DNA from: Triticum aestivum
Lineage: Eukaryota > Streptophyta > Magnoliopsida > Poales > Poaceae
Assembly (NCBI RefSeq): GCF_018294505.1
Contig: NC_057802.1
Coordinates: 311,830,363 to 311,894,362, forward strand
DNA length: 64,000 bases
Reading direction: 5' to 3'
Shown here piece by piece: positions 45,382 through 57,174 of this stretch. Under the pieces are notes generated by a model, which was given only the letters and a program-made list of their open reading frames with translations, was not told the DNA's origin and did no database searches. Numbering within the stretch: position 1 is the first letter of the stretch; every line of letters starts with the position of its first letter. The position numbers and the translations under genes are program-made.

Positions 45382-46390
45382 TACTTGGGAGTTGCGTTGG
45401 GATTTCCTCGAAGAGCAGAGGATGAAGCAGTACAGTAGAGATAAGTATTTCTCTCGGTTAAGAACCAAGGTTATCAATCCAGTGGGAGAACCACACAAAA
45501 CCTCGTTAGCAGCACCTGCACACACACAAAAGCAAATACTTGCACCCAACGTGAACAAGGGGGTTGTCAATCCCCTCAGCGCTTATTTGCAAGGATCAAA
45601 TCTCGTAGTGGTAGGTAAATAGATAAATTGCAAAACAAAATAAAATAAAGAAAAGTGCAGCAAGGTATATTTGTGTGTTTTTATATATTATAAAAGTAAA
45701 CCCGGGGTCATAGTTTTCAATAGAAGCTTCTCTCTCGAGCACATAACATGCGATGGGTGAACAAATTACTATTGGGCAATTGATAGAAAAGCGCATAGTT
45801 ATGATAATATTCAAGGCAATGATCATGTATATAGGCATCACGTCCGAGACAAGTAGAACGACTCCTGCCTGCATCTACTAATTACTCCACCCATCGACCA
45901 CTATCCAGCATGCATCAAGGGTATTAAGTTAACAAAAATAGAGTAACGCCTTAAGCAAGATGACATGATGTAGACAAAGTAAACCCAAGCAATATGAATA
46001 AACCCCATATTTTTATCCTTAATGGCAACAATACAAATACGCATGTCCCTTTCTGTCACTGGGATTGAGTACCAGAAGATTGAACCCATCACAAAGCACC
46101 TCTCCCATTGCAATATAAATCATTCTAGTTAGCCAAACTAAATGGATAGATCGGAGAGAAATATAAAGTTATAATAATCATGCATAAAAGAATTCAGAAA
46201 AGACTTAATTAATATTCCTGAATGATCTGATCATAAACCCACAATTCATCGGATCCCGACAAACACACCGCAAAACAAGATTGCATTGGATAGAACTCCA
46301 AGAAAAACAAGGAGAGCATTGTATTGAAGATCAAAGAGAGAGAGGAAGCCATCTAGCTACTAGCAATGGACCCGTAGGTCTGTGATGAAC
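45382..46390 (-). repeat. H fragment, second repeat copy and continuation
   Basis: 45382 to about 45900 repeats the first copy; 45900-46390 is unique and AT-rich, without coding signal. Cut at 46390 by element C (left flank TGAAC, 46386-46390). Probably the remains of an LTR in minus orientation. Confidence 0.55.
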
Positions 46391-47915
46391 TGATACGTCC
46401 ATTTTGCATCATGTTTTCCTACTGTTATTTATAATGTTTTATGCATAATAATGCTCTATGGAGTAACTCTAATGCCTTTTCTCTCATAATATGCAAGGTT
46501 TACACAAAGAGGGAGATTGCTGACAGCTGGAATTCTGGACCAGAAAAAGCTACATCAGAGTTGCCTATTCTTCACATCTCCAAATGAGCTAAAAATTTAT
46601 GGAGAATTGTTTTGCAATACATAAAAAATACTGGAGCAAATAACTACCGGAGGAGGCCCACCAGGTGGGCACAACCCACCTGGGCGCGCGAGGCCCCCCA
46701 GGCATGCCCTGGTGGGTTGTGCTCTCCTTGGCCCACCTCTGGTGTCCATCTTCTGATATATATGTAGGTTAATTTGACCTAGAAAAAATTCAGGAGGGGA
46801 CTTTCGAGACGAAACGCCACCGTCTCGAGGCGGAACTTTGGCAGGAGCACTTTCTCCCTCTGGCTGAGCGATTCCGCTGGGGAAACTTCCCTCCCATAGG
46901 GGGAGATCATCGTCATCGTCATCACCAACAACACTCCAATCTTTGGGAGGGAAATCTCCATCAACATCTTCAACATCACTATGTCCTCTCAAACCTATTT
47001 CATCTCTTGTGTTCAATCTTTTATTTCTACTGAACATTAGATTGGTACTTGTGGGTGACTAGTAGTGTTGATTACATCTCGTAGTTGATTACTATATGGT
47101 TTATTTGGTTGAAGATTATATGTTCATATCCATTATGCTATTGAATACCCCTCTGACTTGAGCATGATTATTATTTGTGAGTAATTACTTTTGTTCTTGA
47201 GGTCACGGGAGAAGTCATGTTGCAAGTAATCATGTGAACTTGATATGTGTTCGATATTTTCATGATATGTTGGTTGTGATTCCCTTAGTGGTGTCATGTG
47301 AACGTCGACTACATGACACTTCACCTTTTTTGGGGCCTAAGGGGATGCATTGTGGAGTAGTTATTAGATGATGGGTTGCTAGAGTGACAGAAGCTTGAAC
47401 CCTAGTTTATGCACTACTTCGTAAGGGACCGATTTGGATCCAAAAGTTTAATGTTATGGTTAGGTTTTATCTTAATACTTTTCTCATAGTAACGGATGCT
47501 TGCGAGGGGGTTAATCATAAGTAGGAGGTTCGTTCAAGTAAGAACGGCACCTAAGCACCGGTCCGCCCACATATCAAATTTCCAAAGTAGCAAACACGAA
47601 CCAAACCAACATGACGAAAGTGACTAGATGAAATTCCCGTGTACCCTCAAGAATGCTTTGCTTATCATAAGAGACCGTCTTGGCCTGTCCTTTGCCACAA
47701 AAGAATTGGGCTACCTTCTGCACTTTATTTACCTTTACAATTACTTGTTCGTTACAAATTATCTTGCTATCAAACTATCTGTTACCGACAATTCCAGTGC
47801 TTGCAGAAAATACCTTGCTGAAAACCACTCGTCATTTCCTTCTACTCCTCGTTGGGTTCGACACTCTTACTTATCGAAAGGACTACAATTGGTCCCCTAT
47901 ACTTGTGGGTCATCA
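46391..47915 (+). mobile_element. Element C 5' LTR
   Basis: 1525 bp, TGATACGTCCATTTTGC to GGGTCATCA, full-length match to the B LTRs but more diverged from them than they are from each other. U3 inverted repeat at 46669-46722 (CACAACCCACCTGGGCGCGC and CCCTGGTGGGTTGTG) and a TATATATG box near 46757. Confidence 0.9.
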
Positions 47916-47926
47916 AGGCTCTTTTA

Positions 47927-47944
47927 TGGCACCGTTGCCGGGGA
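47927..47944 (+). other. Element C primer-binding site (tRNA-Asp)
   Basis: TGGCACCGTTGCCGGGGA, one G-to-A transition from the perfect tRNA-Asp complement seen in B. Confidence 0.88.
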
Positions 47945-48021
47945 GTGAAGCGCTCTTGGTAAGTGGAAATTGGTAAGGAAAAATTATTACTACTTGCTGA
48001 AATTTATTGTTACCTATTACT

Positions 48022-49590
48022 ATGGAGAACCATCCTTTGAGGGGTTTGTTCGGGGTATCTTCACCTCGACCGGTACCACAATTAGTTGCCCCTCAACCTA
48101 CTGCATCTACTAAAAATATTGGTTATGAAATTCCTTCGGGTATGATAGAACAACTTCTAGATATTCCTTATGCAGGAGATGGAACTAAACATCCTGATAT
48201 GCACTTGATATATGTGGATGAAATTTGTGGATTATTTAAGCTTGCAGATTTATCTGGAGATGAAGCTAAGAATAAGGTTTTCCCTTTATCTTTGAAGGGA
48301 AAAGCATTGAGATGGTATAGGCTATGCGATGATTTTGGATCTTGGAATTGGAATCGATTGAAATTGGAATTTCACTAAAAAATTATCCTATGCATCTAGT
48401 TCATCGTGATCAGAATTATATATATAATATTTGGCCTCATGATGGAGAAAGTATCGCTCTAACTTGGGGGAGGCTTAAGTCAATGTTATATTCATGCCCC
48501 AATCATGAGCTTTCTAGAGAAATTATCATTCAGAATTTTTATGCTTGGATTTCTCGTGATGATCAATCCATGCTCGATACTTCTTGTACTGGTTCTTTTA
48601 TGAAGAAGACTATTGAATTCAGGTGGGATCTTTCATAAAGAATTAAACGCAACTCTGAAGATTGGGAACTCGACGAAGGTAAAGAGTCAGGTATTAAGCT
48701 TGAGTGTGATTGTGTTAAATCTTTTATGAGTACCGATGCTTTTCACAAGTTTAGGACTAAATATGGACTTGACTCTGAGATAGTAGCCTATTTTTGTGAA
48801 TCTTTTGCTACTCATGTTGATCTCCCTAAGGAGAAGAGGTTTAAATATCATCCCCCAATTAAAGAATAAATTAAAGAACCGTTCATAGTTAAAGATGAAA
48901 CTATTATTTACAACGTTGATCCAGTTGTACCTACTGCTTATATTGAAAAACCACCTTTCCATGTTAGGATAAAGGAACATGCTAAGGTTTCAACTGTGGT
49001 TCACAAAAGTAATATTAGAGCACCTAAACCTGCTGAACAAATTAAAGTAGAATCTAGTGTTGCTATGGTTAAAGATCTCCTGGTAGAAAATATTATGGGC
49101 ATGTTATTTACTTCTGCGATGAAGCTGCTAGAATTGCCAAACCCGATGAAAAAGATAAACGTAGACCTGTTGTTGGCATGCCTGTTGTCTTAGTTAAAAT
49201 AGGAGATCATTGTTATCATGGTTTATGTGACTTAGGTGCTAGCGTGAGTGCCATTACTTTTACCTTATACCAAGAAATTATGAATGATATAGCACCCGCT
49301 GAAATAGAAGACATAGATGTTACTATTAAACTTGCCAATAGAGACACCATCACACCACTTGGGGTTGTTAGAGATGTTGAAGTCTTGTGTAGGAAAATAA
49401 TATACCGTATTGATTTCCTAGTTCTTGGCTCCCCACAAGATGAATTTTGTCCCATTATCTTTGGTAGACCTTTCTTGAACACTGTCAATGCTACTATAGA
49501 TTGTCATAAACAAACTGTTAGTGTTCGCTTTGGTGATGAGTCTCATAAATTTAATTTTTCCAAGTTTAGTAGACAACCTCATAAGAAAGA
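48022..49590 (+). pseudogene. Element C gag and protease
   Basis: ATG 48022 (MENHPLRGLFGVSSPRPVP). The gag core VFPLSLKGKALRWYRL is clear; TAA at 48376-48378 stops the frame where B reads CAA. The rest of gag runs as 48342-48638, then in changing frames to 49193. The protease starts near 49178: HGLCDLGASVSAITFTLYQE, then PIIFGRPFLNTVNATIDC, a longer and cleaner protease than B's. Roles as in B: particle formation and polyprotein cleavage. Confidence 0.82.
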
Positions 49591-51249
49591 ATTACCTAAT
49601 AAGGATGAAATAATTGGTCTTGCTTCTGTTGCTGTGCCTCCTACTGATCCACTAGAACAATATTTGCTAGACCATGAAAATGATATGCATATGCATGAAA
49701 GAAATGAAATAGATAAAAATTTCTTTGAACAACGACCCCTGCTAAAACACAATTTTCCTAATGAAACTCTAGGAGGTCCTCCTCCACCTAAAGGTGATCC
49801 TGTGTTTGAATTAAAACAATTGCCTGACACTTTGAAATATGCTTATCTTGATGAGAAAAAGATATATCCTGTTATTATTAGTGCTAACCTTTCAGAACAT
49901 GAAGAAGAAAGATTATTGAATTCTGAAGAAGCATCGTGCTGCCATTGGGTACACTCTTGATGATCTTAAGGGCAGTAGTCCCACTTTCTGTCATCACAAG
50001 ATTAATATGGAACCTGATGCTAAACCCGTTGTTGATCATCAACGACGTTTGAATCCTATAAGATGAAAGAAGTAGTAAGAACTGAAATACTAAAGCTTCT
50101 GGAAGCAAGTATAATCTATCCCATAGCTGATAGTAGATGGGTAAGTCCCGTTCATTGTGTCCCTAAGAAGGGAGATATTACTGTTGTTCCTAATGATAAA
50201 AATGAAAGTATTCCACAAAGAATTTTTACTAGCTATAGAATGGTAATTGATTTTAGAAAATTAAATAAAGCAACTAGAAAAGATCATTACCCTTTGCCTT
50301 TTGTCAATCAAATGTTGGAAAGATTATCTAAGCACACACACTTTTGCTTTCTTGATGGATATTCTAGTTTTTCTCAAATACTTGTTTCACAACCTGATCA
50401 AGAGAAAACCACCTTTACTTGTCCTTTTGGAACTTATGCTTATAGACGTATGCCTTTTGGTTTATGCAATGCACCTGCTACCTTTCAAAGATGTATGACT
50501 GCTATATTCTCTGATTTTTGTGAAAAGATTGTTGAGGTTTTCATGGATGATTTTTCTGTTTATGTAACTTCTTTTAATGATTGCTTGAGCAACCTTGATC
50601 GAGTTTTGCAGAGATGTGAGCAAGCTAATCTTGTCTTGAATTTAGAGAAGTGCCACTTTATGGTTAAGGAAGGTATTGTCTTGGGGCATAAAATTTCTAA
50701 ACGAGGTACTGAGGTGGATAAAGCTAAAGTTGATGCAATTGAGAAAATGCCATGTCCTAAAGATACTAAGGGTATTCAGAGTTTCCTTAGTCATGCTGGT
50801 TTCTATAGGAGGTTTATTAAAGACTTCTCTAAAATTTCTAGGCCTCTTACAAATCTTTCACAAAAGGATGTTCCATTTGTTTTTTATGATGACTGTGTAC
50901 AAGCCTTTGAAACACTTAAGAAATCCTTAACTTCTGCACCTATTATTCAACCACCTGATTGGAACTTGCACTTTGAACTTATGTGTGATGCTAGTGATTA
51001 TGCTGTTGGTGCTGTTCTAGGGTAAAGAGTTGATAAGAAATTAAATGTTATCAATTATGCTAGTAAAACTCTAGACAGTGCCGAAAGAAATTATGCTACC
51101 ACTAAAAAAGAATTTTTAGCATTTGTGTTTGCTTGTGACAAATTCAGATCTTATATTGTTGATTCCAAATTAATTGTTCACACTGATCATGCTGCTATTA
51201 AATATCTTATGGAAAAGAAAGATGCTAACCTAGGCTAATTAGGCGGGTT
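49591..51249 (+). pseudogene. Element C reverse transcriptase and RNase H
   Basis: The protease frame stays open into the RT linker to 49960 (LGGPPPPKGDPVFELKQLPD), a frameshift follows near 49925, and RT is open from 50063 to 51025: SPVHCVPKKGDITVVPNDKN, YRMVIDFRKLNKATRKDHYP, CFLDGYSSFSQI, catalytic FMDD at 50540-50551, and RNase H start CDASDYAVGAVLG. TAA at 51023-51025 (B has CAA) cuts RNase H, which goes on in frame to about 51237 (FVFACDKFRSYIVDSKLIVH). The longest intact RT block of the Gypsy elements here. Confidence 0.87.
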
Positions 51250-52745
51250 CTCTTGCTACAAGAATTTGATTTACATATTACTGATAGAAAAGGAGCTGAG
51301 AACCTCGTAGCTGATAACTTGTCTAGGTTAGAAAATATTCTTGATGACCCACTACCTATTGATCATAGCTTTCTTAATGAACAACTAGCTGCAATAAATG
51401 TTTCTCATAACACTCCTTGGTATGCTGACTTTGCTAATTATATTGTTGCTAAATACATACCACCTAGTTTCACATACCAACAAAAGAAAAAATTATTCTA
51501 TGATTTAAGACATTACTTTTGGGATGACCCACATCTGTATAAAGAAGGAGTAGATGGTATAATTAGACGGTGTGTACCTGAGCATGAACAGGAACAAATC
51601 CTACAGAACTGTCACTCTGAAGCTTATGGAGGGCATCATGCGGGAGATAGAACTGCTCACAGGGTATTGCAATCTGTTTTTATTGGCCTACTCTCCTAAA
51701 GGATGCTCGTAAGTTTGTTTTATCTTGTGATGAATGTCAAAGAATTAGTAATATCGGTAAGCGTCAAGAAATGCCTATGAATTATTCACTTGTTGTTGAA
51801 CCATTTGATGTTTGGGGTTTTAATTATATGGGACCTTTTCCTTCCTCTAATGGGTATACACATATTTTGGTTGCTGTTGATTATATTACTAAGTGGGTAG
51901 AAGCTATTCCAACTAGTAGTGCTGATCATAACACTTCCATTAAAATGCTTAAAGAAGTTATTTTCCCGAGGTTTGGAGTCCCTAGATATTTAATGACTGG
52001 TGGTGGTTCACACTTTATTCATGGTGCTTTCCATAAAATGCTTGCTAAATATGATGTTAACGATAGAATTGCATCACCCTATCACCCTCAATCTAGCAGT
52101 CAAGTTGAACTTAGTAATAGAGAAATAAAATTAATATTAAAAAAGACTGTTAATAGGTCCCTAAAGAATTGGTCTAAGAAACTAGATGATGCACTTTGGG
52201 CCTGCAGAACAACATATAAAAACCCTATGAGTATGTCTCCTTATAAAATGGTTTATGGAAAAGCTTGTCATTTGCCTCTAGAGTTAGAACATAGAGCTTA
52301 TTGGGCAATTAAAGAACTCAACTATGATTTCAAACTTGCCGGTGAAAAGAGGTTATTTGATATTAGCTCACTAGATGAATGGAGAACCCAAGCTTATGAA
52401 AATGCCAAACTATTTAAAGAAAAGGTTAAAAGATGGCATGACAAAAGAATCCAAAAGCGGGAATTCAAAGTTGGTGAATATGTTCTTTTGTACAACTCTC
52501 GTTTCAGATTCTTTGCAGGAAAACTTCTCTCTAAATGGGAAGTACCATATATTATCGAAGAGGTTTATCGCTCTGGAGCTATCAAAATAAATAATGCTGA
52601 AGGTACTAACCCGAAGGTTGTCAATGGGCAAAGAATTAATCACTATATCTCATGTAGGCATATTAATGTTGAAATCAATATTATCCAAACCATGACACCG
52701 GAGGAACACATAAAAGAAACCTTCCAGAACACTCCAGAATCATAA
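51250..52745 (+). pseudogene. Element C integrase with lost catalytic residues
   Basis: Open as 51253-51699 and 51771-52745. Zinc finger GGHHAGDRTAHRVLQ ... SCDECQR is split by a 1-bp deletion near 51676. In the core, the first catalytic Asp is Asn (WGFNYMGPFP, codon 51822-51824) and the second is Gly (LMTGGGSHF, codon 51999-52001); only the Glu in SSQVELSNRE is kept. B has both Asps. The C-terminal tail FKVGEYVLLYNSRFRFF is intact. This copy could not catalyse integration. Confidence 0.87.
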
Positions 52746-53095
52746 AAAAGGAGGAGGTACGTGATACGGAAAGTAAACGGACTCTGAAAAATCCACAAAA
52801 ATATTTTCTGTCAGTTTTGGAATATTAAAAAAAAATTAGGAAAATAAGAAACAACCAGGAAGGCAACTGAGGAGGGCACAAGACACCAGGGCGCGCCTGG
52901 CATGCCTGGCCGCCCGGGTGGGTTGTGCCCACCTCAGGAACCTTCCCGACTCCATTTCCCCCTCGTTTTGCTTGTTTCCCAAGATAAAAATCTTTATATA
53001 CCCCCCCCCCCCGAATGTATTGAACACCGTATCACAGAGAAATCTTCTCTTATTCTTTCTTGTTGTTTTCTATTAGATCTGTCGGGCCAGGCATC
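52746..53095 (+). other. Element C spacer after integrase
   Basis: Non-coding, parallel to 37597-37977 in B, with a hairpin-prone patch (52873-52945), a run of ten C (53004-53013) and a pyrimidine tract ending CTATTAG (53076) that could be a splice acceptor. Confidence 0.55.
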
Positions 53096-53490
53096 ATGTC
53101 TTCTCCCTCCTCCGACAAAGTAGAAGAGGATGCTTGGTTGATGAAGATAGAACTAAAGAGAGAGGAACCAGAGGAAACCATCAAGGGTGACAAGGTCAAA
53201 GAAGTCGCGGGAGATCAAGTTCCGGCCGTAGGGTAGGCTGTCCCAGCAGCAAAAGATGAAGACATCCTTAAACCTTACTATGATCATCTTACCCCTAATA
53301 AAATTGAGCTTTCAGGGTCATTGAAACGGTTCGTCTGCAAAATAAATATCTCACTCGTGAAAATATTCTGTTGCAAGTGCATCTCATCGCCCTCCGGAGC
53401 ATCATTCATAGATTGTAGTACCTCCTGAGCCTGAAGTGTGACGCTACCTCATCATCACCACCTCCTTCTTCATCACCAAAGGAGACCTGA
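53096..53490 (+). pseudogene. Element C extra ORF after integrase (degraded)
   Basis: ATG 53096 (MSSPSSDKVEEDAWLMKIEL), stop at 53234-53236 after 46 codons; further coding traces with frame changes run to about 53490, ending in a Ser/His-rich stretch like the end of B's ORF. The N-terminus is acidic and quite unlike B's apart from the Ser-rich start, so the two diverged strongly or one was replaced. Followed by AAGCTTGGGGGAG at 53525-53537. Function unknown. Confidence 0.45.
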
Positions 53491-53771
53491 GTACACGGTA
53501 TGGGCACTCCCCTTGGCTTGTGCCAAGCTTGGGGGAGGTGCCTCGGTATTGTATCACCGCCACTATCTTTGCCTTTATTTATCTTAGTTCGATCTTTAGT
53601 CATATTTTGAATTAGTTGAATAAAAGTTTAGTTCAAATCTTTTCTCTTTGAGTGTTTGCTTAGTGATCTATCTATCTATCTATGTAATTGTGTGCGAGAA
53701 ATATTATAAAGATACTACTTGTGCATCCAAAACCCTTAAACCCAAAATCTTGTTTTGAGAGTCCACCATAC
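53491..53771 (+). other. Element C 3' non-coding region, truncated
   Basis: Matches the start of B's 3' spacer, but jumps at about 53706 from the region equal to B 38690 to that equal to B 39110, so roughly 400 bp are missing. Ends GTCCACCATAC, where E begins; CATAC (53767-53771) would be the left target duplication of E. Confidence 0.6.
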
Positions 53772-54926
53772 TGATAACCCACAAGTGTAGGGGATCGCAA
53801 CAGTTTTTTAGGGTAGAGTATTCAACCCAAATTTATTGATTCAACATAAGGGGAGCCAAAGAATATTCTCAAGTATTAGCAGTTGAGTTGTCAATTCAAC
53901 CACACCTGAAAGACTTAATATCTGCAGCAAAGTATTTAGTAGCAAAGTAGTATGGAAGTAATGGTAATGATGGCAAAAGTAACAGTAGCAGTTTTTTTAG
54001 TAATTGTAACAGTGGCAACGGAAAAGTAACTAAGCAAAGATCAATGTGTGAAAAGCTCATAGGCAATGGATCAATGATGGATAATTATGTCGGATGTGAT
54101 TCCTCATGCAACAGTTATAACATAGGGTGACACAGAACTAGCTCCAGTTCATCAATGTAATGTAGGCATGTATTCCGAATATAGCCATACGTGCTTATGG
54201 AAAAGAACTTGCATGACATCTTTTGTCCTACCCTCCCGTGGCAGCGGGTCCTATTGGAAACTAAGGGATATTAAGGCCTCCTTTTAATAGAGTACCGGAC
54301 CAAAGCATTAACACTTAGTGAATACATGAACTCCTCAAACTACGGTCATCACCGGGAGTGGTCCCGATTATTGTCACTTCGGGGTTGCCGGATCATAACA
54401 CATAGTAGGTGACTATTGACTTGCAAGATAGGATCAAGAACTCACATATATTCACGAAAACATAATAGGTTCAGATCTGAATTCATGGCACTCGGGCCCT
54501 AGTGACAAGCATTAAGCATAGCAAAGTCATAAAAACATCAATCTCAAAACATAATGGATACTAGGGATCAAACCATAACAAAACTAACTCGATTACATGA
54601 TAAATCTCATCCAACCCATCACCGTCTAGCAAGCCTACGATGAGATTACTCATGCACGGCTGTGAGTATCATGAAATTGGTGATGGAGGATGGTTGATGA
54701 TGATGACGGCGACGGATTCCCCTCTTCGGAGCCCCGAACAGACTCCAGATCAGCCCTCCCGAGAGAGATTAGGGCTTGGCGGCGGCTCCGTATCAAAAAA
54801 CGCGATGAATCCTGCTTTCTGATTTTTTTTCTCCCCGAACGTGAATATATGGAGTTGGAGTTGAGGTCGGTGGAGTCTCAGGGGGGCCACGAGGCAGGGG
54901 GGCGTGCCCTGGTGGGTTGTACTTCA
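53772..54926 (-). mobile_element. E: LTR of the A family, minus strand, cut by element D
   Basis: Plus strand begins TGATAACCCACAAGTGTAGG, the reverse complement of the A LTR end. About 1155 bp match A's 3' LTR in reverse; the U3 start is missing because D sits at 54927. The remainder would lie right of D, outside the window. Whether it is solo or part of a full element cannot be seen. Confidence 0.8.
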
Positions 54927-56599
54927 TGTCTACTACACAACCTTCTTCTTGTAGACGTTGTTGGGCCTCCAAGTGCAGAGGTTCGTAGAACAGTAGCAAA
55001 TTACCCTCAAGTGGATGACCTAAGGTTTATCAATCCGTGGGAGGCGTAGGATGAAGATGGTCTCTCTCAAACAACCCTGCAACCAAATACCAGAGAGTCT
55101 CTTGTGTCCCCAACACACCCAATACAATGGTAAATTGTATAGGTGCACTAGTTCGGCGAAGAGATGGTGATACAAGTGCAATATGGATGATAGATATGAG
55201 TATTTTTAATCAGAAAATATAAAAACAGCAAGATAACTAATGATAAAAGTGAGCGTAAACGGTATTGCAATGCTAGGAAACAAGGCCTAGGGTTCATACT
55301 TTCACCAGTGCAAGTTCTCTCAACAATAATAGCATAATTAGATCATATAACATCCCTCAACATGCAACAAAGAGTCACTCCAAAGTCACTAATAGCGGAG
55401 AACAAACGAAGAGATTATGGTAGGGTACGAAACCACCTCAAAGTTATCCTTTCTGATCGATCTATTCAAGAGTCCGTAGTAAAATAACATGAAGCTATTA
55501 TTTCCGTTCGGTCTATCCTAGAGTTCATACTAGAATAACACCTTAACACACAAATCAACCAAAACCCTAATGTCACTTAGATACTCCAATGTCACCTCAA
55601 GTATCCGTGGGTATGATTATACGATATGCATCACACAATCTCAGATTCATCTATTCAACCAACACAAAGAACTTCAAAGAGTGCCCCAAAGTTTCTACTG
55701 GAGAGTCAAGACGAAAACGTGTGCCAACCCCTATGCATAAGTTCACAAGGTCACTGAACCCGCAATTTGATCACCATAACATACATCAAGTAGACCATGT
55801 GAATATCCCATTGTCACCATAGATAAGCACATGCAAGACATACATCAAGTGTTCTCAAATCCTTAAAGACTCAATCCGACTTCAAAGGGAAAACTCAATC
55901 CACTACAAGAGAGTAGAGGGGGGAGAAACATCATAAGATCCAACTATAATAGCAAAGCTCGCGATACATCAAGATCATACCAAATCAAGAACACGAGAGA
56001 GAGATCAAACACATAGCTACTGGTACATACCCTCAGCCCCGAGGGTGAACTACTCCCTCCTCGTCATGGAGAGCGCCGGGATGATGAAGATGGCCACCGG
56101 TGATGGATCCCCCCTCCGATAGGGTGCCGGAACAGGGTCCCTATTGGTTTTCGCTGGCTACAGAGGCTTGCGGCGGCGGAACTCCCGATCTAGGTTATGT
56201 TCTGGGGGTTTCTGTATATATAAGAGGTTTTGGCGTTGGGAACAAGTCAGGGGGTCTCCGAGGCGGCCACGAGGTAGGGGGCGCGCCCAGGGGGTAGGGC
56301 GCGCCCCCCACCCTCGTGGGTGCCTCGGGACTCTTCTAGCCCATCTCCGATGCTCCGTGGACTTCTTCTGGTCCAAAAATAATTTCCGTCAAATTTCAGG
56401 TCAATTGGACTCCGTTTGGTTTTCCTTTTCTGCAATACTCAAAAACAAGGAAAAAACAGAAACTGGCACTGGGCTCTAGGTTAATAGGTTAGTCCCAAAA
56501 ATCATATAAACTAGCATATAAATGCATATAAAACATCGTAGATGGATAATATAATAGCATGGAACAATCAAAAATTATAGATACGTTGGAGACGTATCA
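54927..56599 (-). mobile_element. Element D 3' LTR
   Basis: 1673 bp; on the minus strand it starts TGATACGTCTCCAACG and ends TTGTGTAGTAGACA. A TATATATAAGAGG box (56213-56225, plus strand as written; on the element strand CTTATATATA) and a GC-rich inverted patch GGGCGCGCCC (56279-56320) lie in the promoter region. The start is related to the A LTR start. Frames such as 54690-55049 have no domain. Confidence 0.8.
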
Positions 56600-57134
56600 A
56601 GCATCACCAAGATTAATTCCTGCTCGTCCTCGAGTAGGTAAATGATAAAAACAGAATTTTTTATGTGGAATGCCACCTAACATATTTATCAATGTAATCT
56701 TCTTTATTGTGGCAAGAATATTCAGATCCATAAGATTCAAAACAAAAGTTTAATATTGACATGAAAACAATAATACTTCAAGCATACTAACAAAGCAATC
56801 ATGTCTTCTCAAAATAACATGGCCAAAGCAAGCTATCCCTACAAAATCATATAGTCTGGCTATGCTCTATCTTCATCACACAAAATATTTAAATCATGCA
56901 CAACCCCGATGACAAGCCAAGCAATTGTTTCATACTTTTGATGTTCTCAAACTTTTTCAATCTTCACGCAATACATGAGCGTGAGCCATGGATATAGCAC
57001 TATAGGTGGAATAGAATGGTGGTTGTGGAGAAGACAAAAAGGAGAAGATAGTCTCACATCAACTAGGCGTATCAACGGGCTATGGAGATGCCCATCAATA
57101 GATATCAATGTGAGTGAGTAGGGATTGCCATGCA
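56600..57134 (-). other. Element D polypurine tract and 3' end of internal region
   Basis: Minus strand AATCTTGGTGATGCT at 56614-56600 abuts the LTR: a decayed form of AAGCTTGGGGATGC found further inside. A GAGGACGAGCAGG block (56618-56630) precedes it. No coding signal. Confidence 0.65.
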
Positions 57135-57139
57135 ACGGA
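57135..57139 (+). repeat. Target-site duplication of G2 (left copy)
   Basis: ACGGA, repeated at 60311-60315. Confidence 0.85.
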
Positions 57140-57141
57140 TG

Positions 57142-57174
57142 TAACATCCCAAAATTCTAAATTTTGGAATGTTA
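57142..57174. repeat. Terminal hairpin of G2
   Basis: Arms TAACATCCCAAAATT and AATTTTGGAATGTTA, 3-nt loop, one mismatch; equivalent to 18106-18136 in G1. Confidence 0.75.

Larger units (their letters stand above)
46391..53771 (+). mobile_element. Element C: second B-family Athila-type retrotransposon, 3' end not in window
   Basis: 5' LTR, primer-binding site, gag, protease, RT, RNase H, integrase and extra ORF in the same order as B. Broken at 53771 by E in the 3' non-coding region, at a point matching about 39176 of B, so the remaining ~900 bp of spacer and the 3' LTR should lie to the right of E/D, outside the window. Confidence 0.87.
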
